From assembly GCF_900104745.1 (NCBI RefSeq), contig NZ_LT629732.1:1550001-1614000 (forward strand): a DNA stretch of 64,000 nt. Direction: 5' to 3'. Source of the DNA: Actinopolymorpha singaporensis (GTDB taxonomy: Bacteria; Actinomycetota; Actinomycetes; Propionibacteriales; Actinopolymorphaceae). Below, piece after piece: positions 36,725-45,296 of this stretch (its first letter is position 1; each line of letters opens with the position of its first letter). The notes below the pieces were generated by a model. The model did not search any database. It was not told the origin of the DNA and was given only the letters and a program-made list of their open reading frames with translations. The position numbers and the translations under genes are program-made.

Positions 36725-37429
36725 ATGGACGATCTTCGTTCGGTCGACGTCGGCGAAGTACGGCTGGCGTACCGCGTCGCCGGCGATCCGAAGTCACCGC
36801 CTCTGATCCTGCTGCACGGTGTCGGGTCCGACGGGTCGAGCTGGAACCCGGTGGTGCCGGGCCTCGCGCGGGAATGGCGGGTGTACGTCCCTGACCTTCG
36901 TGGGTTCGGCCGCAGCGACTGGCCGGGCCGCTACTCGTTCGAGCTGATGGCGACCGACCTGCTCGGTTTCCTGGACGCGCTCGGCCTGGACCGGGTGGTT
37001 CTCACCGGGCACTCGATGGGTGGTGTCGTCAGCTACCTGCTGGCCCTGGACCACCCGGACCGGGTGAGTGCACTCGTCCTGGTGGAGACCCCGCCACCGT
37101 TGCCGCAGCGTCGACCCGAGCCGCAGCGGCCGGACGGGCAGGACGGCCCGCTCGGGTTCGACTGGCCGGTACGCCCAGCCATCGTGGGACAGGTCAACCG
37201 TCCAGACCCGTGCTGGTGGCAACGGCTCGCCGAGATCACCGCACCCACCCTGGTGGTGGCAGGGGGCCCGGCAAGCCCGTTCTCCCAGAAGGAGATCGAC
37301 GCGATGGCGGCGCGGCTGCCGGCCGGGCAGCTCGTGACGATCGCCGTCGGCCACGGCGTGCACAAGGAGGCGCCGGAGGAGTTCGTCTCCGTGGTGCGCC
37401 GCTTTCTGGCAGGCGTACGGCCCGGGTGA
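36725..37429 (+). CDS. Alpha/beta hydrolase
   Basis: A 234-residue alpha/beta hydrolase with all elements: LILLHGVGSDGSSWNP (oxyanion hole HG), VPDLRGFGRSD, nucleophile elbow LTGHSMGGVVSYL, and C-terminal His in AVGHGVHKEAP. The substrate is unknown. ATG 36725 is chosen because the family fold begins right after it; 40 in-frame codons upstream look non-coding. Confidence 0.9.
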   Translation: MDDLRSVDVGEVRLAYRVAGDPKSPPLILLHGVGSDGSSWNPVVPGLAREWRVYVPDLRGFGRSDWPGRYSFELMATDLLGFLDALGLDRVVLTGHSMGGVVSYLLALDHPDRVSALVLVETPPPLPQRRPEPQRPDGQDGPLGFDWPVRPAIVGQVNRPDPCWWQRLAEITAPTLVVAGGPASPFSQKEIDAMAARLPAGQLVTIAVGHGVHKEAPEEFVSVVRRFLAGVRPG

Positions 37430-37504
37430 GCTCACTCGTGCGGGGGAGAGACCTCGCGAGCCAGAGCGACGGCGTGACCGGCCGGTCCGCGCAGGATGGG
37501 GGCC

Positions 37505-38101
37505 ATGCGTACCGCGACACGTGTGGTCCCGAACGGTGGCTTCGGGCCGGGGCCCGGAAGCCTGGGCTCGCGGGACGGTCGTCGGCCCCCGCGATGGGCG
37601 GTGCGTACGGCGCACCTGATCACGGTGATCGTCCTTCCGTCCGGGCTGTGGCGCGTGGGTGTCGTCCTCGGGTTCTCGATGGGTGTCAGCAACGCGGCAG
37701 GTGTGGACGCCTCCCTGGGGTTCGTGCCCGGGTGGCAGGTGGTGGCGATTCTGGGGCTGACCGTGCTGTCGGAGGGGATCGGCCTGTTGTCGCTCGGGCT
37801 GGTCCGGCGGTGGGGCGAGGTGTTCCCGCGATGGATGCCGCTGATCGGTGGCCGTCGCGTTCCGCCTGTGGGGGCTACGGTTCTGGCTGCCGTCGGCGCG
37901 ATCGCCCTGACGGCGATCTGGACCTTCGCGACCGTCAACTTCTTCGTACTCACGGTGTTCGGTCCACCAGGAAAGGGTTTCGCGTTCGTCAACGGCTGGT
38001 GGGAAGCCCTGCTCATCCTGTGCTACGCCCCCCTCCTGCTGTGGGGACCGCTGCTGCTTGCGCTCGCCTGGGCCTACTACCGCCGCAGGTGCCGGGACTG
38101 A
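37505..38101 (+). CDS. Hypothetical four-helix membrane protein
   Basis: A 198-residue protein with four hydrophobic segments and the motif LPSGLWR in the first, seen in a family of uncharacterised actinobacterial membrane proteins. Function unknown. The C-terminus ends WAYYRRRCRD. It follows the alpha/beta hydrolase by 75 bases on the same strand. Confidence 0.75.
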   Translation: MRTATRVVPNGGFGPGPGSLGSRDGRRPPRWAVRTAHLITVIVLPSGLWRVGVVLGFSMGVSNAAGVDASLGFVPGWQVVAILGLTVLSEGIGLLSLGLVRRWGEVFPRWMPLIGGRRVPPVGATVLAAVGAIALTAIWTFATVNFFVLTVFGPPGKGFAFVNGWWEALLILCYAPLLLWGPLLLALAWAYYRRRCRD

Positions 38102-38130
38102 CGCCGCGGGCGGGGACTAGCGTCTACGGA

Positions 38131-38958
38131 GTGTTTCCCACAGGGGTGTTTCCCACCGCGATCGACGACCAGCCGGTCCGTTACCTCGAACGGCTCGGTG
38201 AGGTCTTCGCGCGCTTCGGCGCGGACACCCAGGACTCCGGCAACGTCTCCTACGGCGTTGCCGTGGACGGCAGGCGGTACTTCGTCAAGACCGCCGGCGA
38301 TCCGGCTGACACCACCCCGTACCTGGACTTCGGTGGCCGGGCAGCGCTTCTCCGGAACGCTGCCCGGCTTGCCGAAACCGTCCGGCACCCGCTCCTTCCG
38401 GCCTTCCACGGCCTGATCGAGTCGCCGAGCGGGCCTGTCCTCGTGTACGACTGGCGAGAGGGCGAGCACCTCGGCACGCCGTCAGCTCGGCGGAACGACC
38501 CGGACACCGCGTTCCAGCGCTTCCGCGCTCTGCCTGCCGAGGAGATCCTTGCGGCTCTCGACGGGCTGCTCGACCTGCACCTGGTGCTGGACGCGGCCGG
38601 CTGGGTGGAAGGGGACTTCTACGACGGTGCCCTGCTCTACGACTTCGGGCGGCGGTCCCTCACCGTGGTGGACCTGGACAGCTACCGCCCGGGGCCGTAC
38701 CGCAACGACATGGGGCGGATGTTCGGCTCCAGCCGGTTCATGGCGCCGGAGGAGTTCTCACTCGGTGCGCCGATCGACAGCCGCACCACGGCGTACGTGA
38801 TGGCTCGAACGGTGCTCGTCCTCCTGGCAGACGGCACCTCGGAACGGGATGCCTTCCGCGGACCGGACACCGTGTACGCGGTCGTGCAGGAGGCGGTCAC
38901 CACGAGGTTCGCCGGCTACTCCGCGTTCCACCAGGCCTGGCTCGCGGCCAGGGTCTGA
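38131..38958 (+). CDS. Protein kinase-like protein
   Basis: A 275-residue protein distantly related to serine/threonine kinases. GRRYFVKTAGD is the likely ATP-lysine strand, VLVYDWREGEHL the hinge, WVEGDFYDGALLYDFGRRSL the catalytic-loop region and VVDLDSYRPGPYRND the metal-binding region, with MGRMFGSSRFMAPEEF recalling a kinase activation segment. The classical HRD and DFG triads are absent as such. Start: GTG at 38131 or 38146, which lie in two copies of a 15-base direct repeat (GTGTTTCCCAC). Confidence 0.7.
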   Translation: MFPTGVFPTAIDDQPVRYLERLGEVFARFGADTQDSGNVSYGVAVDGRRYFVKTAGDPADTTPYLDFGGRAALLRNAARLAETVRHPLLPAFHGLIESPSGPVLVYDWREGEHLGTPSARRNDPDTAFQRFRALPAEEILAALDGLLDLHLVLDAAGWVEGDFYDGALLYDFGRRSLTVVDLDSYRPGPYRNDMGRMFGSSRFMAPEEFSLGAPIDSRTTAYVMARTVLVLLADGTSERDAFRGPDTVYAVVQEAVTTRFAGYSAFHQAWLAARV

Positions 38959-38989
38959 TTCGTCGAGAACCTCCAGGGGCCGCGACGTC

Positions 38990-39364
38990 TCAGCTGTGGG
39001 CCGGACCGCCGAAGACGATGCAGAACGGATGCCCGACGAGATCGAGGAAGACCCGGAAACCCGTCTCGCGCCTGGCCTGCACGCGACGGGCGCCGAGGGC
39101 GAGAAGTTGCTGCTCGGCCACGTCGGCGTCGGCCACCCGCACGTCGAGGTGCATCTGCTGCGGGCGCTCGGGATCAGGCCAGCGCGGGGGAACCCAGTGC
39201 TCGGCTCGCTGGAACGCCACCTGCCGCATGCCGGGCTCCGAACCGATCACCACCCAGTCCTCACTGTCCTCGTTGACCCGCATACCAAGGATCTGGCAGT
39301 AGAAGGCGGCGAGAACGCGGGGGTCGGGACAGTCGATGACCGTCTTCTCAAGGTGTCCGATCAT
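38990..39364 (-). CDS. VOC (glyoxalase-like) family protein
   Basis: A 124-residue VOC-fold protein: VIDCPDPRVLAAFYCQILGMRV, then HWVPPRWPDPERPQQMHLDV and VFLDLVGHPFCIVFG. It is a paralogue of the gene at 31308-31715. The substrate is unknown. Separated from the downstream fusion gene by 16 bases. Confidence 0.92.
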   Translation of the reverse strand: MIGHLEKTVIDCPDPRVLAAFYCQILGMRVNEDSEDWVVIGSEPGMRQVAFQRAEHWVPPRWPDPERPQQMHLDVRVADADVAEQQLLALGARRVQARRETGFRVFLDLVGHPFCIVFGGPAHS

Positions 39365-39380
39365 CTCCGCAGTATGCCTG

Positions 39381-40337
39381 TCAGAAGTCGATGCGCATGA
39401 CGACGCGGTTCTTGGTGGGCCTGCTCACCTCGGCCATGCCGGCGGCGGCGAACATCGAAGCAGTGCCAAGATGGCTGGGTTCGGTGAGGTGGGGATAGGC
39501 CTCCAGCGCCCCGGCGCCTCGGCGGCGGGCGAGGTCGACGGCAGCGCGGGCGAGTGACCGGCTGATGCCGCGCCGGCGGAAGCCGGCACGAGTGACGAGA
39601 CACGTCACCGCCCAGACGCTGTTGTCGTTCTTGTCCTCGGTGCGGCCCACCCAGGGGACCGGAACGTTGCGGAGCAAGCGTGGGTTGGCAGGGCGCGGGT
39701 CCACCGCGCACCAGCCGACGGGTTCGTCGTCGAGGTAGGCGACCAGGCCGCTCGTGGCCTTCGACTCAGGATGGCCGCAGGCGGTCTGCTCGCGGAGCCG
39801 GGCGGCAAGTTGCTCGGGCCCGACGGATGCCCACGTCTCCCGGGGCAGCATCTTGTACCGCTGGCACCAGCATCTGGACGGGTCACCGCTCGATCCGAAG
39901 ATCGCTTCCAGATCCTGCCAGGTCGCCTTGTTGGCGGGAACGATCGTGAGCTGCTCGTCGGTGACCTGTGGTCTCTTCCGGCCACCCGGCCGGGCCGGGG
40001 GTGGGGACGGTCGGCGCGCCGCCGCCTTGCGCTGTCGGCGACCGTTCGGCTGGTCGACGGTGGTGACCTGGATCGTCACGGCGTCACCGGGCCCGAGCCG
40101 CAGGGGCTTGCGTACGGCATCCTTGAGCGGGACGACGTAGCCGCCGTCCTTGGGCCACAGCGAGGTCGACCACTCGGTGGAGCCGATCCGGGCGCGGACC
40201 GGGAGCATGCCCCATCCGTAGCTTGCGCCCGCCGGCGACTCGCGCAACGAGAGGCTCTCCTCCTCCGGCACGGTGACGAAGTGGTACGGCGCCGGGCCGC
40301 GCCACTCCCAGATCTCGCCGCTGAACTCAAGGTCCAT
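39381..40337 (-). CDS. DUF1905-GNAT acetyltransferase fusion
   Basis: A 318-residue protein with two parts. Residues about 1-100 are a DUF1905 beta-barrel domain (EFSGEIWEWRGPAPYHFVTV, YVVPLKDAVRKPLRLGPGD). A basic linker follows (RRQRKAAARRP), and from about 130 there is a GNAT domain with SRCWCQRYKML, VWAVTCLVTRAGFRRRGISRSLA and a GALEAYPHL strand, similar to the GNAT group carrying a conserved CWC near the N-terminus. ATG 40337 has GAGAGG upstream. The acceptor is unknown. Confidence 0.88.
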   Translation of the reverse strand: MDLEFSGEIWEWRGPAPYHFVTVPEEESLSLRESPAGASYGWGMLPVRARIGSTEWSTSLWPKDGGYVVPLKDAVRKPLRLGPGDAVTIQVTTVDQPNGRRQRKAAARRPSPPPARPGGRKRPQVTDEQLTIVPANKATWQDLEAIFGSSGDPSRCWCQRYKMLPRETWASVGPEQLAARLREQTACGHPESKATSGLVAYLDDEPVGWCAVDPRPANPRLLRNVPVPWVGRTEDKNDNSVWAVTCLVTRAGFRRRGISRSLARAAVDLARRRGAGALEAYPHLTEPSHLGTASMFAAAGMAEVSRPTKNRVVMRIDF

Positions 40338-40703
40338 CTGTCGCACCTCTCCCGCCGCCGGTTCCGGTCCCATGCCCCGTGCCGACGAGTATTGCGCCCC
40401 GCCGCAAGGATCGGCCCCAAGACGACGCCATCTCCCGAACGTCGATCGCCCGTTGGGAAGCAGGATCGCCCGCGCCGCCGGGCTCAGCGATGCCGGGCTC
40501 TACGGCCACTTCGCGCCGGCCTCAGACGGCCATGTCGAGCGTCACCGTCTTCCGGACAGGGCCCGGATGTCGGCCTGCCTCGCGACGCGGATTGAAGGCG
40601 AAGGGGTCTTGCTTCGACTCGTCATGGCGACGAGGCTGGGCAGAAGGACAAATCGCTGTAAATGCGTGGTTTCCATGTCGTCGACGGTGGACGAGGTGAG
40701 CGG
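40338..40703. other. Gene-poor interval with a TetR helix-turn-helix relic
   Basis: No intact gene. On the plus strand near 40462-40515 the sequence reads RIARAAGLSDAGLYGHFA, which matches helices 2-3 of a TetR DNA-binding domain, but neither a complete N-terminal helix nor a ligand domain surrounds it in any frame. It is best read as the remnant of a tetR gene. The end of the interval holds the GAGGTGAG ribosome site of the isochorismatase gene. Confidence 0.5.
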
Positions 40704-41438
40704 ATGAATCCTGAGCAGAACGTGTTGCCGCTGACGTTGCGGCGACGCGACGAGGACGGCGAGCCGGTGACGTCCACCCGGCAGGTCCCGGCGAGCCGGA
40801 CGGCGCTGGTGCTCTGCGACGTCTGGGACCGCCACTGGAGCCGCGGCGCGGCCGAACGGGTCGACCTGCTTGCTCCGGTCATCGACCAGGTTGCCCGCCA
40901 CCTGCGAAGCACCGGCGTACTGATCGTGCACGCGCCGTCGGAGACGCTGGACTCCTATCGCGGCCACCCGGCGCGTCGACGGATCCTGGACGTCCCCCGG
41001 GTGGAGCCGCCGTCCAACCCCGCGGTCCCGGAACCGCCGCTGCCCATCGACGACTCCGATGGCGGTTCGGACACCGGCGAGACGTCGTGGTCCGCCGTGT
41101 GGACGCGTCAGCACGCCGCCGTCGCGATCGAGGACGGTGACGCCATCTCCGACGACGGCGCCGAGATCTACAGCCTGCTCAGCCTGGAGAAACGCGACCT
41201 CGTTCTGGTCGCGGGCGTGCACACCAACATGTGCGTGCTGCGACGCTCGTTCGGGCTGAGAAACCTGGTGCGCTGGGGACTTTCGCCGGTCCTGCTGCGC
41301 GACCTGACCGACGCGATGTACAACCCGGCCATGCCGCCGTACGTCAGCCACCAGCGCGGGACAGAACTCGTGGTGGAGCACATCGAACGCTACCTGTGTC
41401 CCACGGCGCTCGGCGCCGACCTGCTTCCCCGAGCCTGA
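40704..41438 (+). CDS. Isochorismatase-like cysteine hydrolase
   Basis: A 244-residue hydrolase of the isochorismatase/nicotinamidase fold. TALVLCDVWDRHW carries the catalytic Asp strand, and AGVHTNMCVLRRSFGLRNLV holds the nucleophile Cys in the typical TNxCVxxT-like position. A central insertion with Asp/Ser (DDSDGGSDTGE) is less usual. The substrate is unknown. ATG 40704 has a GAGGTGAG site. Confidence 0.9.
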   Translation: MNPEQNVLPLTLRRRDEDGEPVTSTRQVPASRTALVLCDVWDRHWSRGAAERVDLLAPVIDQVARHLRSTGVLIVHAPSETLDSYRGHPARRRILDVPRVEPPSNPAVPEPPLPIDDSDGGSDTGETSWSAVWTRQHAAVAIEDGDAISDDGAEIYSLLSLEKRDLVLVAGVHTNMCVLRRSFGLRNLVRWGLSPVLLRDLTDAMYNPAMPPYVSHQRGTELVVEHIERYLCPTALGADLLPRA

Positions 41439-41467
41439 CTCGACGAGCAGTCCGTCCCGTCCGGCCG

Positions 41468-42486
41468 TCAGACGAGGAACGCCTCGTCGAGGGCGGAGCA
41501 GCAGGTGCCGACGATCAGCCGGGTGACCACGTAGGGGTCGGCGTTGGCGTTCGGGCGCCGGTCCTCGATGTATCCCTTCTTGTCAACCTCGACCTGCCAC
41601 GGGATGCGGACCGAGGCGCCACGGTTGGAGACGCCGTAGCTGTACTCGTTCCACGGCGCGGTCTCGTGAGCGCCGGTCAGTCGGGCCTCGATGCCTGCGC
41701 CGTACTGCCTGATGTGCTCGCGCGGCCTGTCGTCGCGGCCGAGAGCCTCGCAGGCCTCGATGATCGCGTCGTACCCCGCCCGCATCGCCTTGGTGGAGAA
41801 GTTGGTGTGCGCACCCGCGCCGTTCCAGTCGCCCTTGGCAGGCTTGGGATCCAGGGTTGCGGAGACGCCGAAGTCCTCGGCAGTGCGGTAGAGCAGCCAC
41901 CGTGCGATCCACACCTGGTCGGCGACGTCCAGCGGGTTCAGCGGACCGACCTGGAACTCCCACTGGCCGGGCATGACCTCGGCGTTGATACCGGAGATCG
42001 TCAGGCCTGCGGCCAGGCAGTTGTCGAGGTGCTTCTCGACGATCTCCCGGCCGAAGATCTCGTCCGCTCCTACGCCGCAGTAGTAGCCGCCCTGGGGGCC
42101 GGGTAGCCGGCCTCCGGAAAGCCGAGCGGGCGGGAGCCCTGGAAGAAGGTGTACTCCTGCTCGATGCCGAAGAGCGGCTCCTGGCCCGCGAAACGCTCAG
42201 CCACAGGACGGAGCAGCGCCCGTGTGTTGGATCCGTGAGGCTTGTCGTCGACGGTGAAGACCTCGCAGAGTACGAGAACGGCGCTGCCACCGCGGATGGG
42301 ATCCGGATACGTGGCAACCGGCCTGAGTACGAGGTCGGAGAAGTGGCCCGTGGCCTGGTTGGTGCTCGAACCGTCGAAGCCCCACGTGTCGGGCTCCGCA
42401 CCGTCGCTGATGATCCTGGTCTTCGAGCGCAACTTGGCGGTCGGCTCCGTACCATCGATCCAGATGTACTCGGCCTTGTAGCTCAC
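41468..42486 (-). pseudogene. glnII: Glutamine synthetase type II (GSII), frame broken by one base
   Basis: Glutamate-ammonia ligase of the eukaryote-like GSII class. The N-terminal part (ATG 42486) has YIWIDG, TWGFDGSSTNQATG and [11 protein letters not shown]. The C-terminal part has [20 protein letters not shown] and RGASVRIP. In between, the frame breaks at a run of five G (42094-42098 on the plus strand). One more base would restore [17 protein letters not shown], which is conserved in GSII, and give a 339-residue enzyme, the normal GSII length. Everything else is well conserved, so the enzyme was recently functional and may still be if the base is a sequencing error. Upstream and downstream genes are unrelated. 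Confidence 0.9.
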
Positions 42487-42676
42487 GGGGCACCATCCTT
42501 AAGGACGCGGGATCTCGCGGAAGTCGGGTGTCGCCCCAGCGTCACAAGGCGCGGTTTCGCACCAGTTGCCCGTGTGTTACACGCACGTGAACCGAACGCT
42601 CGCCGCGAGTCGCCGGCCTGCGGGACCGACGGCCTACCTGTTGACGAACGCGGCCGTCCCGGCGAAGGTCTGTCAC

Positions 42677-43498
42677 ATGTTGTCCGAGACGCAGATCGCT
42701 GCTTTCGTCCGTGACGGCTTCGTCCGGGTGTCGGCGGCGGTCCCGCGGGCGACCGTCGAGGCGTGTGTCGAGGTGATCTGGGACCGGCTCGCCGAGCACG
42801 GCGTCTCGCGTACGGACAGGTCGTCATGGTCGTCGCCGGTCGTACGCATCGACTGTCCCGAGGACGGGGCCGACGGTGAGCCGTTCGCCGCGGCCGGGAC
42901 CTCCCCAGCGTTGTGGGAGGCGTACGACCAGCTGATCGGTCCGGACCGCTGGTGGAAGCGGCAGGGGGTCGGGGGCACGGTGCCCGTCCGCCTTCCCTCC
43001 AGGGAGGATCCCGGCGACGCCGGCTGGCACGTGGAGAGCAGTTTCCCGGTAGGTGACTCCTGGCACACCAACGTGCGCAGCCGCGACCGAGGGCTGCTCG
43101 CGCTCTTCCTCTTCACCGACGTGGGGCCCGACGACGCGCCGACCCGGGTGCGCGTCGGTTCGCACGTGGACGCGGCCCGGGTGCTCGCCCAGCGGGGCGA
43201 CGAGGGGTTCGGCGGAGTGGAGCTGAGCCCGTTGGTGCGGCGGGCGAGCGCGGATCGGCCGGTCGCCCACGTCACCGGAGCGGCCGGGGACGTCTACCTG
43301 TGTCATCCGTTCCTGGTGCACGCGGCGTCCTGGCCACACCTCGGGACGACGCCGCGGATCATGGCGCAACCGGGGGTTGCGCTGCTGGGCTCGTTCGCGC
43401 TTGCGGACCGAGAGAACGCCTACCCGGTGGAGGCCACCATCATGGACGCCATCATGGACGCCATCGGTACGCCGGCAGCCGGAATCCCGACACGGTAA
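42677..43498 (+). CDS. Phytanoyl-CoA dioxygenase (PhyH)-like protein
   Basis: A 273-residue double-stranded beta-helix protein related to non-haem Fe(II)/2-oxoglutarate oxygenases. The N-terminus MLSETQIAAFVRDGFV is typical of PhyH proteins. The expected HxD is HVE in WHVESSFP, so Glu would serve as ligand; the distal His is in HPFLVHAAS and a 2-oxoglutarate-binding Arg in TTPRIMAQP. The substrate is unknown. ATG 42677 is chosen over an earlier start because the family N-terminus begins there. A short duplicated IMDAIMDAI occurs near the C-terminus. Confidence 0.85.
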   Translation: MLSETQIAAFVRDGFVRVSAAVPRATVEACVEVIWDRLAEHGVSRTDRSSWSSPVVRIDCPEDGADGEPFAAAGTSPALWEAYDQLIGPDRWWKRQGVGGTVPVRLPSREDPGDAGWHVESSFPVGDSWHTNVRSRDRGLLALFLFTDVGPDDAPTRVRVGSHVDAARVLAQRGDEGFGGVELSPLVRRASADRPVAHVTGAAGDVYLCHPFLVHAASWPHLGTTPRIMAQPGVALLGSFALADRENAYPVEATIMDAIMDAIGTPAAGIPTR

Positions 43499-43546
43499 GG
43501 CGATCAACCGCCGCAGGTGGAAGCGTCCGGTGACGCGGAAGGGTCG

Positions 43547-45095
43547 TCAGCGCGTGGGTACCGGCGGGCCGTAGGACAGGTCCTCGCAGGGGTTGTCGGA
43601 GGCGGTCCGCGGCCGGACTGCCGGAACGGAGGTAGGCGGCGTCTCGGCGGTGGTCGTACGAGCCGCGTAGTCGCGGCCGAGCACGAGGGTCACTCCCGCG
43701 GCACCCGCACCGCCTGTCGGCAGCAGTCGCGCACGGGGGAAGAACGTGGCAAGAGTGCGGGCATCGGTGTGGTGGCCTGCGCCGTATCTGATCGTGGTCG
43801 TCGTCACGTCCGCCGGCCCGCCGTCGACGACCCGGTTGACGGTGAACCCGACTTGCTGCAGTTGACTCGCAGGGGCCCGCGCGAGGTGTGGAGTGGAGGT
43901 GCCGTTGTAGATGCCGACCTCTACTCCTAGGCCGGACACCGGGAGGCGGTTGTTGCTCACCCCTCCGTCCGGGGAGCGGGGGGCTGTCAAGGGGGGCTTG
44001 CCACCTGAGGGCCGCTCGCCACCGGACGGTGGAACGGCACCCAGCGGCCGATCGGCTCGAAGCGTCGCCCACACCCGGTCGGCGGCAGGCTGGACGAACG
44101 CGACCTTCGTCCGTCCTGCGTAGCGAGACGGCACGGTGACGAACTGGATGTCGTGCAGGCGCAGCGTGGCGCAGCGACATGGCGAAGGCGACCAGCTTCG
44201 GCGCCGACCCGAGCCCCGGGTCGACCGTGAGTGCCCTGGTGGCAGCTTCGGCGAGTGGCGCCAGCGTGACGGGATCGATCCCGGACCGGCGGATCTTCGC
44301 TGCCAGGCTCGCGAGGAACGCCTGCTGGCGTTTGATGCGGCCGATGTCGGAGCCGTCTCCGATGCCGTGCCGAAGGCGCACGTAGCCGAGGGCGCGTTGC
44401 CCGGAGACGGTCTGCACTCCCTTGGCGAACAGCAGACTGCCGCGGTCGCGGAGGTTCGGGTTCAGGTCACCGGTGTAGACGTCTTTGGGCACGCACACCC
44501 GGACCCCGCCGACCGCCTCCGTGATCGCGGCGAACCCCTTGAAATCCACGACGATCGTGTGGTCGACGCGAAGTCCGGTCAGGTTCTCCACCGTGTTCTG
44601 GGTGCACGCCGGGTTGCCCGCGTCAGTTGATCCCGTGTTGAACGCGGCGTTGAACATCGTTTGCCGGCGCGGTGCCGCCCAGCTGCCGTCGGGCAACCGG
44701 CACCGGGGGATGTCGACCAGGGCGTCCCGCGGAATCGACACCGCCACGGCGCGCCGGTGGTCGGCGTACACGTGCACCACGATGGCGGTGTCTGAGCGGC
44801 CCGCCGCGCCGGACCCGCCGGCGAGCTGGTCGTTCGTGCCGGCCCGCGAGTCCGACCCGATCAGCAGCAGGTTCGCCGGGACGGCGCCGTCTCGGGCGGG
44901 TTTGACGGGCGCCGGGCGGTTGGTGCCGATTCCCCGTCCGTCGAAGGCCCGGAGGTTGTCGTTCAGCCGGGAGGCGACCGTTCGGGCCACTGCGACAGCG
45001 CAGACCATCGCCACCAGGAGCAGCAGAACGGTAAGGCAGCCACGGCGCCGGCGGACACGAGTGGAGCGGTACTCCCGCGCGCCGTCCCGCGACAT
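43547..45095 (-). pseudogene. LCP family (LytR-CpsA-Psr) cell-wall glycopolymer transferase, frame broken
   Basis: ATG 45095 has a GAGGG site. The protein has a cytoplasmic basic tail, one membrane helix (CLTVLLLLVAMVCAVAV) and an extracellular LCP domain with LLLIGSDSRAG, SDTAIVVHV, SIPRDALVDIP and YVRLRHGIGDGSDIGRIKRQQAFL. After LVAFAMSLR the frame breaks; LHDIQFVTVPSRYAGRTKV continues in another frame and leads to a C-terminal LytR_C domain (LGVEVGIYNGTSTPHLARA). Removing one base near 44168 would restore a 515-residue protein. LCP enzymes attach teichoic acid or arabinogalactan-like polymers to peptidoglycan. Confidence 0.87.
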
Positions 45096-45296
45096 CCGAC
45101 CCTCGTGCCTTCCTGATCGTCTCGTCTGGCTCCAGCTTCCCGACCGGGCTCCTGTCGACCAGAGTCGCATCGACGTGGCGGTGTCGTACACCGATGTGCT
45201 CATCGCCTGCTGGTGCGGGCGACAATCCGTCGCCGACACGCTGGGGCCAGGGCCGTTCGGCAGGTGTTCGAGCCGTTCCCGGGGGACACTGGGCAG

